DNA of 64,000 nucleotides, from the NCBI RefSeq assembly GCF_029962835.1, contig NC_080588.1:62520001-62584000 (forward strand), read 5' to 3'. This document shows, piece by piece, positions 35,292-46,988 of this stretch. Below the pieces are notes generated by a model that saw nothing but the letters and a program-made list of their open reading frames with translations, was not told where the DNA came from and ran no database searches. The position numbers and the translations under genes were made by a program. Every line of letters starts with the position of its first letter. Within the stretch, counting starts at the first letter, position 1. The DNA is from Magnolia sinica (taxonomy: Eukaryota > Streptophyta > Magnoliopsida > Magnoliales > Magnoliaceae).

Positions 35292-35700
35292 AGGTAATGT
35301 TCAGGTTATGGGGCCCACCTTGATGTATGTGTTTTATATCCACGCCATCCCTCCGTATTCCTAGCTCATTGTAGGGCATGAGCTCAAAATTGAACCACAT
35401 CTGAAGCTCAAGAAACAACGCTGACAGTGGCACCCACCCTTTAAACCTTCTGGCTGATAAGGTCACACAGACTTGGATATAAGGAAAACAAAAACATGCA
35501 AAACTCATAACCCACGTGTTCTTTTAACAGTGGGCTCTCAATCACAACTATTTCCTGTGGTGTGGCACACTTGAGCTTTTTGGTTGCTTTCTTTTCTAGG
35601 CTCATACCTAAAATGAGCTGGTAAAATGTATGTGCGGCATGGATAAATCACATACAGCACAGTGGCCCTACAGTGCCCAGCACCACCTAATTGTGTGGTG
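35292..35700. repeat. Foldback repeat, copy 11
   Basis: The left arm is ggggcccaccttgatgtatgtg, then cacgccatccctccg. The right arm has ctgtggtgtggcacacttgag and atgtgcggcatggataaatcacata. The outer left aactaggtaatg and outer right aattgtgtggtg are less clearly paired. Confidence 0.7.
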
Positions 35701-36339
35701 TTGTGGTCTCCACCCAATCAACTACTCATCAAAGTCGTGTTTGGATCTATAGTTTGTGTTGTATCTACCGTCAATACACGTGAGTTATTTTCAAAAGAAA
35801 AATGGGTCACTGATTTATGGTCCACCAAGTGGATAAGCTCTAACTTATCATGCATACACCACGTTTGAACCGTCCAAAAGGGTGGTCCAACCATGAAGAT
35901 CTCTGGTGCCGAAATTAGCCCGACCTACTACTTCTCAGACTGGTTGCAGCCGAACTCTAGATCATGTAGCTACCCATTGTTTTATATGGCATGACCCACC
36001 TCATGAATGGATCAGATTGATTACTGATGGTGGGCCAGCCCTGGGGATGAGTTAGATGTCTCACATGCATCACAAGTTGGAACTTATCCACTAACCGAGT
36101 CAAAGTCATCAAAATTTCATTAGGACGTAGAAAATATGAACAAATTAATGGTCCAAAATTGAATGATCTTTTGAATTTGAATTTGGACCAATACCATTTT
36201 CTTTTCAACCACCCATTCGGTTGCCATCAAATGTATGGTTAGATCATTCAATTTGAGTTATTTTGGATCAGTCAATGGATATCGGTGTATCAAAAGGAAA
36301 CGGATAGATGTCTCAACTTGTGACGTCATATCATCTTTA
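35701..36339. other. Spacer
   Basis: Repeat-like sequence with gtgggccag words but no paired arms. The ORFs at 35662-35868 and 35957-36208 are not protein-like. Confidence 0.35.
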
Positions 36340-36540
36340 CCACCAGCGTGTAATATCATCACAGCCATGAAAATAGTAGTTCCCACCATGAAAGTGGCCC
36401 ATCTAGAAAATCAGACTGATCCAGTCGCTAGGTGGACCACTCTATGTTGAGCCATACCAGTGGTTGTCCATTGATTGAAACAGACTGACCCACCTGATGA
36501 CCCACCTGATGAGTGGAATGACCTGATTAATGTATGAGTA
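36340..36540 (+). repeat. Dispersed repeat shared with 44350-44500
   Basis: Shares ccaccatgaaagtggccc, gttgagc...gtccattgattg and cccacctgatgagtgga in order with the later locus. It includes a short internal duplication of gacccacctgat. The family is not identified. Confidence 0.55.
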
Positions 36541-37445
36541 AATCGGATATCCATCTCATTTTGTTTAGAAGCAAACGGCCGTCTGGTTTAGTGCCCAAAA
36601 CCCATGAAGGTTTTAGATATCCAACCGTACAAACAAAGCTAATGGTCCGCATTGAAAGTTGAAAATGGTCAAATTGGCCCAGATCAATCTGATTTTTAAC
36701 CATTGGTCAGACCCATCTGATCTGGAAGGCATAGATTCTTCCCTTCTGGCTCAGTACAATAAGGGTTGACCACATGCAACCACTATTTTATTTTTTATTT
36801 TGTAATTAGATGTGTCTGACCATAAGCATCCATTTCATTTCTTGGGGAATGACTAGGAGTTGGGCATTGTACCGCAACTACATTGTCGACGTGGCTCCCC
36901 TGTTGTACAGGTAGCATGTACCTCCAATCCGAACCGTCCAAACAGTGGGACCCAATTAAAGTTGGTCATATCCGAATACTTAGATTGGATCGACAACCCC
37001 AACCTCTTACTAATGGTTTTCATTTTTTGGGGTCTACTAAAGTCTAAAAGCCCCACCAGTGGCCGGTTAGGATCGATTTCCAGTGAAATTTTGGGCTCAC
37101 AATGTATCTAGAGTCGGTCCACTAATTGGACGGTTTGGATTCTAAATTCAATGTGCATATCAATCAGGAGAGGCGCCCAGCATCATAGCTGTGCCAAAAT
37201 GCCCAGCACCAATCTCCCCTCATTTCCTTCACTGGATCAAGTGGACCTCATCATATCATTCATCATTTTTTTCTTTTAGATCAAACTGGTCTGATCATGT
37301 CATCCCTCATAAACAAAAATTACACGGTGGGCCCCACACATTGTGTTGTACCTTTAGTGTAACCCACCAAGCTTTTTAGTAGATCTGGGCTCAAGATCAA
37401 ATAGGGTAATCCCATATTTTGGATATTTATTATTATATTTCACAA
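36541..37445. other. Spacer
   Basis: No gene. The 83-residue ORF at 36860-37111 has no domain, and its antisense ORF overlaps it fully. Confidence 0.4.
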
Positions 37446-37550
37446 GGGTGTGTTTGGTTGCAACAATTTCATGATATTTCATGATAAATGCTAATTGGGT
37501 GCAAAAATAACATGAGATTTCTTGGTATTTGGTGCAACCAAACAACACCC
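37446..37550. mobile_element. Short MITE, 105 bp, with CAA flanks
   Basis: The left terminus gggtgtgtttggttgca and the right terminus, reverse-complemented, gggtgttgtttggttgca form inverted repeats. A caa triplet flanks both sides (37443-37445 and 37551-37553). It is a sister of 13353-13468. Confidence 0.78.
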
Positions 37551-37954
37551 CAACTTAGGATTACTAAATCCCGGATGTAATTTTCAAACGCTGAGAAATT
37601 GCTCTTATATCAAATTCTCCTTCTTTTCTTTTAATCCAAAAGAGTACGGAAGAATCTTCTCCTCTGACATCCCTAGGTTTGTCAGCTTGCACAAGGGTGG
37701 ACAATTAATCGCAAGTGGGCCATCTGCACTTCCTTTTCTTTATTTCTTCCACCCGAATTTTTTCCAAAGTCGTAGGTTTTACTTTTTAATTATGATCAAA
37801 CGGTCCATAATAACGTTCACACCATGGAACGCCCTAGAAACTTCTTTCGCTGACTCACATGATTGTCACCATGGCGTTGGCGGATTCAGCAGTTGGCAGA
37901 ATACAACGTGCGGCCCACCAGAAAAACGTTCAGTTTGTTGATCATGTGTAGTGT
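37551..37954. other. Spacer containing a 139-residue ORF without features
   Basis: The ORF at 37522-37941 starts inside the MITE terminus and shows no domain or signal peptide. I treat it as chance. Confidence 0.4.
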
Positions 37955-38325
37955 AGTAATCAGGAATTTGGATTAAGCTGATATTTGGATCATGTGTAGT
38001 GTAGTAATCAGAATACAACCTTGCTGAGAACTTCTTGAAGGCTACAAAAATTTGGATTAGGCTGATATTTGTTTTTTTCCTTTTGTACATGTCTGCGCAA
38101 CTTAATTAACAAGTTAGATGTCTAATAAACATTAAAGTAGGCCTTAGGAGGTTTTTAATGGTGTATATTCAATCACTAATGTTTTCCTGTGGCATGGTCC
38201 ACCTGAGATGTAGATCGGCCTCATTTTTTGTATAAGGCTCTAAAATGATATAGAAAAATGAGTGAATGATGCAGATAAAACACATACAACATGGTGCGGC
38301 CCACAAAGCAGTGACTAATATTGTC
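37955..38325. repeat. Foldback repeat, copy 12 (left arm missing)
   Basis: The middle (tttggattaggctgatatttg, acaagttagatg) and the full right arm (catggtccacctgagatg, atgcagataaaacacatac) are present, while the left arm is absent. Upstream, ggatcatgtgtagtgtagtaatcag is duplicated with an aagctgatatttg between, suggesting a local rearrangement at the truncation point. Confidence 0.7.
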
Positions 38326-39949
38326 AGAATAGAAGAACAATGAGAGGACTGCAAAGGGATTTGTTATTGTATTTTTTTTCTCCTTGCAACGGTATGTTTT
38401 TACACATTGATATTCCTGTTTGGTATTTTTACAGCAAGGCAGCTAGCTTAGCTTGGGAATCTAGAAGGCAACTTTTCCTATCATACACACTTGTACACAA
38501 AATCTATCTAGTAAGGCATGTAGCGAACTTGTGGACACACCTAAATTAGAGCATCCTCAACTGTATATGTGGAAGAAGTATTTAAATTTCAAGAACAAAA
38601 TTATTTTAAGGGAGATAGACTGTAACACCTCGAATTTTTTAATATCAAAATGTTAAAAATTCTCATATGTTACCATAAAATTTTAATTTAGCATACATAT
38701 GTGAGAACACACATAATTTTACACAAGCAGTTAATTCTTCATTAATAGCATTCCTCCATACAACATATGTCCAAGCCTCTACAAAACTGATAGGTTTGAC
38801 ATTAGTGGACATAGAGCTCAAGAATGCTACATTTGTTTGGAGAAGATTTTAAGGGAAACACTGCAAAATTAGATAAGAGAAGCAATATGACATGAAATTT
38901 TAGATAAATGAGTAAGAGGACGTATGACGCGTTTTTCTTTCACAAATGAATCCAATTGGTAAGATGGGGCTCCACAACATAGCTGTATACAGCTTGAAAA
39001 TCTAGAAGGTCAACTTTTCATCTCAGCCATTCAATGGATGAACGGCCCTAATTGACCAGATCTTCCAATGCTTCAACAATCTTATATATGGCCATCGACC
39101 AAATGTGTTATGATCTGTACGACTTTCAAGGCAATGTGTTTCATTAAATCAACGGACTGTATCACTACATGACGTTCTAAGTAGTGTTATATAAGCCAAA
39201 GGAGATTTGCATTGACCATACCATTTCAAAGATGACACACCACAGCTTAGGTGAAACAACCCACTACCAAAAAATGAAGATGGCTTGAGAGAGATGAATG
39301 GTTTCGATCTAAACCTACCAACAACAAGAATCAACTAATACTTTTATAGGTTTCGATGGTTCAAATTGTATGAAGTTCATACGCGGGAAGATGAGAAGAT
39401 GGCACGTGAAAGGATGACGCACGTACGACGCAAGTGTCCACCTACAAATGCTGCGTAAAAGTGGTCTGATGATGTCATTTACCTCCACTGCCTTACGTTA
39501 GATTGGAGCCATGCAGTTGAAGTTTCTCCTGAAAATGGTATGACGTTCTACAAAAAGTGTCCGTGTTGCCTTTCTCCACCTACATGCTGAGACGGTCTAA
39601 TGATCTGAACCGTTCATAAATAAGCTAGGCTATTGTCCCATAATCAAACTTCAGTGATGATCTTAACCTTTAAATTCATGCAGAGAGAATGGGCGATTAT
39701 TTCAGTGAAAGTTTGTTACCGTTGGACCTATGGCTTAGATTCAATAACATAGAGATTCTCATAAAAAGCAAACCGCTCAGCATGTGGGCCACCATCTTCA
39801 ATAAACAGATGCAAAAACCGCACGTGTGCTATGTGTGATATCTGGGACGCTTAAAATCCAGCCCGTCCATTTATCGGGTGGTCCACACATGTTGAAAGTC
39901 TAAAACAAGGGAATATTTTTTTGCAATGCAAGCTGAATTAATTTCCGAA
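38326..39949. other. Spacer with an LTR-start-like word
   Basis: tgtaacacctcgaattttttaa at about 38622 resembles the start of gypsy-type LTRs such as the one at 50707, but no matching end was found. No gene. Confidence 0.4.
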
Positions 39950-40415
39950 CGCGGATTGCATGCTGACACTGCCAACTGGGAGGTGCTATGTGGGCCCACC
40001 ATGATGTATGTGTTTTATCCACACCGTCCATCCACTTTTTTCTCTCATTTTAGGTCCAAATCCCAGGTGGACTACACATAGGAAATAGTGTTGATCAAAC
40101 GTCCACCGTTAAAATTTTCTTGGGGTCACAAAGCTTTTGGATCAAGCTGATATCGTACGTGTTTTCTCTTCATCCGGGCCCATGTGACCTAATCAACAGA
40201 TTGGATGCCGGATAAACATTACAGTGGTCTTTAGTAATTTCTTAACGGTGGGCGTTCAAACGCCACTGTCCAACCTGAGATTTATATCTGCCTCACTCTT
40301 AGGATCATAGCATACAATAATGATTCAGATTGGATGAACGGCCTGAATAAAACACATACTTCATGGTGGGCCCGCAGAGCACCGCTACTCGCAGTGCTGC
40401 AATCCAGGTCCTTAA
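39950..40415. repeat. Foldback repeat, copy 13 (full length)
   Basis: Left cgcggattgcatgctgacactgcc and right, reverse-complemented, ctggattgcagcactgc form an outer inverted repeat. Next come ggtgctatgtgggcccacc and ggtgctctgcgggcccacc. The core is complete, with ttttggatcaagctgata. Confidence 0.82.
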
Positions 40416-40446
40416 TCTCCTAACCTGTCAAAAGACAACTCAAAAT

Positions 40447-40984
40447 TAGGGCTGTACATCGAGCCGAGTCGAGTCAAGTCGAGGTGGGCCAAGCTTGGAT
40501 TAACTCATGCATGCTATACTGGAGTTTGAGCTCGAGCTCAACATTGAGCTTGGCTTGTTTGCCAAAGCTTTCGAGTCGAGTTCGAGTCGAGCTACTGGTT
40601 TGAGTCGAGTCAAGTTTATCTCGAGTCAAGTCGAGTTTACCTCAATAGAGTAAGGGAAAAAAAAAAGAGGGAATGAAGACGGGTAGGGTCGGGTAGAAAT
40701 TTTTAGTAAAAACATTTAAGTTTTCACTTTAAAAAAAAAAACTTAAATATATATAATATATATTTAATATTAATATAATATATATAATATATATTATTAA
40801 AATATATTACTCGAGGTTGAGCTTCGAGTCGAGCTGATTTGAATTACAACATGGTTGAGCTTGGCTTGAACTCAACTCGAGCTTTGGTAGACAAGCTTGA
40901 CTCACCTTGAGCCAGCCTTTCAAGCCGAGTCAATCCGAGCTGAGTCGAACCGAGTCAAGCTAGCTTGACTCGTGTACAGCCCTA
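40447..40984. mobile_element. hAT-like TIR element with 8-bp target duplication
   Basis: Left terminus tagggctgtacatcgag; right terminus, reverse-complemented, tagggctgtacacgag. It is flanked by CTCAAAAT (40439-40446) and CTCACAAT (40985-40992), an 8-bp direct repeat with one mismatch. This duplication length and the TAGGGNTGTNCA-type end fit hAT MITEs. The 538-bp interior is rich in gagtcgag/ctcgactc words and has no transposase. The same family appears at 18759-19361. Confidence 0.85.
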
Positions 40985-40992
40985 CTCACAAT

Positions 40993-41904
40993 CCTAAGCG
41001 CGTGTAGAGAAAGGTGCGCCACGTGCACTCTGACTGGTCGCACAGGCAGTCTGAGTAGAAAAGAGCGCCATACTCGGGCTAGTTCCACCGCATATGTAGA
41101 GTAATCGAAATGCACGTGGGGCGCTTACTTTTCCAAAAGTATCTGTTTCGAATTTTCCAGTCTGATACGCCGGAAAAGCAAGACAGCTATACGTTGCCAT
41201 GCATATACGTGACTGAAATTAAAACCGTTAATTTCTTGGGATATGCTGTGTATATCATAACCACAAAGTTGGATTGATCGAAGATCCTAACCATTGATTA
41301 GTGGACATCTATTTATTAAATTCAGACCATTTTCTTAGACGGTTGAATTTGAGTTACATTTATGCCACGTACTCCATCTTTTAGTGCACGAGTGTAAACA
41401 ACCATGCGCATGCGGAGAAATTTATCTGCCTTACAGGATGATCAGCTACTGCTGACCGTTTACCCAGTCTTAATTGAAAGAAAAAGGACTTCGAAAAGAC
41501 AAAGGTAGCTGACTGTAAAGTTCTCAAGTGGCAGGTGAGGTGGTGGATCCTGACCATTGATCTAATGTGTCTTTTACATCGATGGCCTGTAGTTCAAAAT
41601 TGCGTGGGAACAGATGATCCTTACCATTGAATACTGACAATTGACCATTGCATGTTGCTAGCGAATTTTCACCAACCATTTGAATGCCGTTGTTTTTATG
41701 CGTGGGAAAGTAGTCCATTTGGTACGACTTTCAACCGTGGGCCATGACGAATATTACCAACTAGGTAGACCAAAACTTCTTATCATTGTTCCAATGTCTT
41801 AGTGGATAAAATTCAATAGGGCAAAGGAAAATTTAACTAATCTTATCTCATGCTTAGAGGGTGCAGATTAGATGCGCCCCGGCCTCACCCATGACGGTGC
41901 GGCG
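40993..41904. other. Spacer
   Basis: No recognisable gene. The minus-strand ORFs at 40994-41200 and 41524-41718 lack features. Confidence 0.4.
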
Positions 41905-42320
41905 CTTACCGTGGGGCTCACATTAATGTATGTATTTTATATCTGCCCCATTCATCTATTTTGCCAAATTATTTTTAAGGCATGACCCAAAAAATGAAGG
42001 AGACCTAAATCCCAGGTGGACCATACTATAGGAAACAACAATGATTGGCCATAAACTTTTTATGGTCAATAAAACCTTTGGATCAAGCTGATTTTTTTTT
42101 CCTGGATAGCAAATAAACATATTATTGAAATATTACAGTGGGCTCTAGGGAGCTTTTAATGATAAAACATTGAATCACCATTGTTTGTTGTAGTACGGGT
42201 TGGCCTGAGATTTGGATCTACTTCCTTTTTTGGGTCATGCCCTAGATGATCTAGTATATTGGGCTCATGCCCTAAAAGGATCTAAATGGATGGATGGAAA
42301 TATGTAATACATACATCAAT
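41905..42320. repeat. Foldback repeat, copy 14
   Basis: Left arm: cgtggggctcacattaatgtatgta, catgacccaaaaaatgaagg, caggtggaccatactatagg. Right arm: cctgagatttggatctac, gatggatggaaatatgtaatacatacatca. The far right end lacks the gtgggccc block. gccctagatgatct and gccctaaaaggatct show a small duplication. Confidence 0.7.
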
Positions 42321-44073
42321 CAGCATGAATCGGATTTTTTGAGGAACGCATCGAAAGAGAATTGGATTTGGTTAGACAGTGTGTGGTTGGTTAACAAGGA
42401 TTGATTTTTCAGAAAGGTACCGAATGTGGGCCGTATGGTAATTAGGGCCACACCTAATCTACTCCCATGTTTAGGACATCTGAGCCATGAAAAAGGTCGG
42501 CAGCATTGGGAAGATCACACCTGGCCTGAAATTGGGCTGATTGAGTAGTGAGATGAGCCAAACTTATATAATTTTGTTTTATTTTTTTAGTGGATGCAAA
42601 CAAAGCATACACCTACTGGTGAAAGCTCTATCAGGACACCTTGAATATCTATACAAAATGTAAAGTGAGAATGACGATCCAACCTATTTGAAGATTACTG
42701 CCCACCAACTAGACGGGGATCCAGAGCAACTCAGATCCAAACCATATATCCAATTGCAAATTTGTCGATTCTCAAGCACTCTCTCACCTACTTTGGGAGA
42801 GCATAGCCCAAGAAAAATTCATGTCTCTAATAGCATTATCTATCCCATTTAGACCAGTCGCTACATAATCACATTTCCAAAAGACATGGCTTACTTTGCA
42901 AAGGATCATCTACAACTTGTTCTTGGCCTTGAACCACCCATGCCATATGGACTACAGCAGGTCTGAATTAATGGAATTGAGATAACAGACCGCTACCTTG
43001 GGAGTCACTTTCAATCTCTAAATTGTTCAACACTTATTCGAGACATAGCGAGACACCGTTGATGAGTGCTGGCATCTCACCGCTACCGTTCATTGATTGC
43101 TATGGTGGGGCACACCTAATGAGTAGATCAGACCTTTTTTCACATTAGGTGATTTCCACATCCTGTGGCGTTTCTCCTTAAAACAATAGGGAAGTTGGAC
43201 TATGAATTTTCCTTGCATTTGACTAAACATTTCATGCACCAATATAAGATAGAAAAAACAAATTATATGATTGATTACTGAAAAACTACACATGGGTTTT
43301 GTTGCAATGTAAATCACATGATGGATGTGACCATGAAAGAGAAGACAAGAACGTGGTGGTCCACCACACCTAAAAACTGTCAGATCTTAATCTGACCGCT
43401 AAAATGTATTTCACTATAATTAAGTGTGGCCCATTGTTCAACTTAGATAATGACAATACGTATCTACCAATATGAAAATAAACATCTAGATGCTTGTTTT
43501 CTTTAATATTCGTAGTTTATCGGTCTCCCACGGAATCTCTTTCAATATTGGGTAGGGAGAAAATGTCGACGAAACATTTTTTTCCGCTGACATGTGATGA
43601 TCAAGGCACATTGATGGTGACGCCGTGTTATGTATCAAGTTCTTCTTTTTTTTCTTTCTTTTTTTCTCTTTTCTAGAAGCGTGCTTGCTGGATGAGAGGG
43701 ACAAAACGGGCCACTGTTGCATCCTATCCATTCTTGTATTCTGTTTTTCCTGAACTCTAAGATTTCTTAGGTTTTAGGATAAGATGGATAAGAAATTAGT
43801 TACATTTCTTGTATAAATTAAGCTTGATCTTTCCATGGATAAAATCAACCTATTGAGATGTAAGTGAACTTTCATATACAGGGATGACCAGGGATGAAAA
43901 TTGGACTAATCGACTTATTAGAGCTGTGCACAAGGTGGGTGTCATCTCAGAATGACCAGGGATGAAAATTGGACTAATCGGCTTATTAGATTGGCCACAC
44001 CTGTATATTGACTCAAGCCATTGGCAGTGCATTGATTTTGATATTATAGCCAACCTGATAAATGTTTTCTTCT
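42321..44073. other. Spacer with short duplications
   Basis: No gene is supported. The word gaccagggatgaaaattggactaatcg occurs at 43884 and 43953. The ORFs at 43090-43317 and 43486-43731 are chance. Confidence 0.4.
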
Positions 44074-44161
44074 AAATTGATTTTTATGGTTTGGCCCACC
44101 TTTTGAACGGTTCTTCAAAATTGATTTTTATGTTTTGGCTCACCTTTTGAACGGTTTTAGA
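44074..44161. repeat. 44-bp tandem duplication
   Basis: aaattgatttttatg-tttggc-caccttttgaacgg occurs at 44074 and again at 44118. Confidence 0.88.
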
Positions 44162-44349
44162 TGCCCTACACAAGTGACAAGTTGATTTGAAACAAAGGGT
44201 TGTATCTGAAAGTTCATATATTTTACTGAGAACCGATCGTCTCCAGGCAACTACTTTTGGTCCCATACCATCTTTCCCACTAACATGCCATTGTAGGAAA
44301 TCAATGCAATGAAAATATTGGTGTAGGAAATCAATGCGATCAAAATAAT

Positions 44350-44500
44350 AGGCCCCACCACGAAGATCGCCCTTCTTGAAGGTCACGCTAATCCACTCAC
44401 TAGATGGACAACACCAATATGTTGAGTGTGATTGTACGTTGTCCATTGATTCCAACACTGTGGCCCACCTGATGAGCGGACTGACCTGACTTTTGTGCAG
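44350..44500 (+). repeat. Dispersed repeat shared with 36340-36540
   Basis: Diverged copy: ccaccacgaagatcgccc, gttgagtgtgat, gtccattgattcc, cccacctgatgagcgga. The 168-residue minus-strand ORF at 44084-44590 lies across this repeat and is not protein-like. Confidence 0.55.
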
Positions 44501-44639
44501 GGTGATTTTAATATGGTAGGGTCTACTGTTTTCATGGGATGGATATCTCTCACAATTGGAACTTTGATGAAAGAGATGGTGCACTACCACTCGTTGGGTT
44601 ACCTTGCCTGTAGGTAATCAGTTCTCAGTTAATTCGGAC

Positions 44640-45120
44640 GTGGATTGCCAGCCAAAGCCTTCCGCAGCAAATTCTTGCAATGGAAAATCAGGTAATGCAG
44701 CCCACTTTAATATTTGTAAGAAAGCATTTCATTCATCCGTTCTAGCATATTATGTCACGGCATGAGCTAAAAAATGAAGCAGATCCAAAAGTAAAGTAGG
44801 CCACACTTTAATATTTAGTAAGAACATCCATTGTTAAAACATTCGTGCGTTCATAGAAGTTTTATATCAAGCTCTTGTTTTTGTGCTTTGGACTTTATGA
44901 GCAGTATTTATGGCATATAAATATCACGTTGGACTCCGGGAGGTTACAACGGTAGGTATTTCCTTACCCACTTTTTCTTGCCGTGTGGCCTAATGACATA
45001 AAATGATCAGGAAAAACAAATCCACGGATGGATTTCTCACAAACATTACAATGCCCCACCTACCTTCTATTCGAAGTAACTTCCTGAGTTCCAGCGAATA
45101 GCGGGCAATCCGCGTACTTC
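44640..45120. repeat. Foldback repeat, copy 15 (diverged)
   Basis: Left outer tggattgccagcc and right outer, reverse-complemented, cggattgcccgct suggest the same ends as copy 13. The core is recognisable (gcatgagctaaaaaatgaagc, aagttttatatcaagct, gccgtgtggcctaatgac) but has lost the gtgggccc blocks. Confidence 0.6.
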
Positions 45121-46172
45121 TGATTTTCTGGAACGTCTCTATCTGTGTGGTCCACCTATTAATCAACTGTTAGATCATTTGAAAAGTTCCATACGACTTT
45201 CTCAGCTTTATCAGCAATAAAGAAAGAAGTTGATGGATTGACCAAGATAACCTCTCAGCAGCTCCAGCATTCATTATCAAAGCAAAAACGAGTATGGGAC
45301 CCTGAATAATAGACACTCCATCATTTTTAGGCCATTTCAAACGTTTAAATGAGAGGAGATGATACCGTAGGCACAAAAGAACCAGAATGCTGTAGAGCCA
45401 TAGTCCTATATTACATGGGGCAATGTTATCTTTCAATCAGGATCGTTCATCTTTTTAGGACTGTTATGGATGGAAATCAATTCAAGATTCGCCCAGAGTG
45501 GATGATCTTAGACTTCTACATAGAGGCCTTCAAATCAAAATGGCATGAAAGCAAAATAGTTAATGGTCAACATTAAGTTATGGAATGTAAATATAAGTGA
45601 TGGCTATGGTCTGTTGGTAAGTATCATTTTTTATATATAGTCCATCCATATTGAGATCCATTAGATGAACGGTTTAGATTGATGGATAACTTGGCCACAT
45701 GAAATGTAGAGAGATGGCCCGACCATACTCGGGCTCTACTGCATTATTTCACTTAAATGAGAGGAATGCGGGTGTTACGTGGCCTATCACTCGGCCACAT
45801 AAAAGGTCGTTTGGCAGCCTTACATGTTTGAAAATGAAGGGCCACCAAGCATAAAAAGTGCAGGCACTTGATTCCCACTCGTGGTAACGTGGGATCCAAG
45901 CCGTTCATCAAGAAGATCCCATTGGGTTGATCGTTTGTCCCAAAAATCAAGGTAATTTGGCTTGGCATTTAAGATAAGGAATCACTGCGTTGAGGCTCGT
46001 CTATGTTTTACAAACCGGACCTGACCCGAACCTTTTTTGGAGGTAGTTCGGTCCAAACCAGCCAGACCAGCTTGATCCGTTTTGGTTGGGATGGCAATGG
46101 GTGCGCCTGCATGTCCTGGCGACCTGGCTTGCTTTGGACTTGGCTCGGACATATTAGCTGGCCATGGGCGAG
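45121..46172. other. Spacer
   Basis: No gene. The ORFs at 45170-45576 overlap on both strands without domain features. Confidence 0.4.
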
Positions 46173-46988
46173 TAGGGCTGAAAGTCGCGCCGGTTGAACC
46201 CGACCGTCTCGACATTGGGTTGGGCTTGGGCAGTATGTATCAGGCTCAGGCTTGGGCTATACAAATGCCAACCCCATCAAACTTGGGCCGGGCTAGGGTC
46301 GAGGTATCAGGTTGCCCGACCCAATCCGAACACAATCGTTATATAAGCTCCTTATAAATTATAACTGAGTGCATATCGTCTGTGTTGAAGGCACAGGAAA
46401 TTCTAATTCCATCGGATTTCATTGGTCCACGTCATTCCCAATAAAACTTGGGTCAAGCTCGGGTTGAGGTATCAGGTTGCCCGACCCAACCCAAACCCGA
46501 TCAATATATAAGCTCCTTATAAATTATAATTGAGTGTTGTTCGTCTGTATTGAAGGCACAAGAAATTTTAATTCCATCGGGTTTCTTTGGCCCACGTCAT
46601 TTCCAATGACTCAAGCTAACCAGATACCCTGGATTTCTCTCTCCCAAATAGTTTACATGCTACACAACACAACTTTTAAAAAAGTAGTTGTCCTATATTT
46701 TAGCTTATTTGTTTAGAAAGAAATGAACTTCTTCACGATAAATAACCATATATATATTATAGGTATAAAAAATAAGTTGTGTATTAAAAATATAATAGAC
46801 TAATGTAATAACAAAAATATTAGCATATATCGTATATATCCACCCGGCCAACCTGGCCAAGCCTGCTTGGGTTGGGCTTGGGTTGAGAACTCCCAACCTG
46901 AGGTTGGGTTGGGTTAGGTTAGGGCTGAAGTATAGGAACCTTGGGTTGGGCTAGGGTTGAGCACCAACCTGCCTGACTTTCAGCCCCA
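46173..46988. mobile_element. hAT-like TIR element (tagggctgaaagtc family)
   Basis: Left terminus tagggctgaaagtc; right terminus, reverse-complemented, tggggctgaaagtc. The flanking octamers tgggcgag (46165-46172) and ccggtgag (46989-46996) match at five of eight positions, so the target duplication is plausible but weak. The interior is rich in gggttgggc and gcccgaccc words and contains a 165-bp tandem duplication. It has no transposase. Confidence 0.6.
46281..46609. repeat. 165-bp tandem duplication inside the hAT-like element
   Basis: acttggg...gaggtatcaggttgcccgacccaa...aagctccttataaattataa...ccacgtcatt occurs from 46281 and again from 46446, with scattered, mostly transition differences. 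Confidence 0.9.

Noticed and set aside
37522-37941. 139-residue ORF
   Set aside because: It begins inside a MITE terminus and has no domain, signal peptide or neighbouring gene structure.
44084-44590. 168-residue minus-strand ORF
   Set aside because: It lies across a dispersed repeat and two small duplications, has no domain, and the related repeat at 36340-36540 does not keep the frame.
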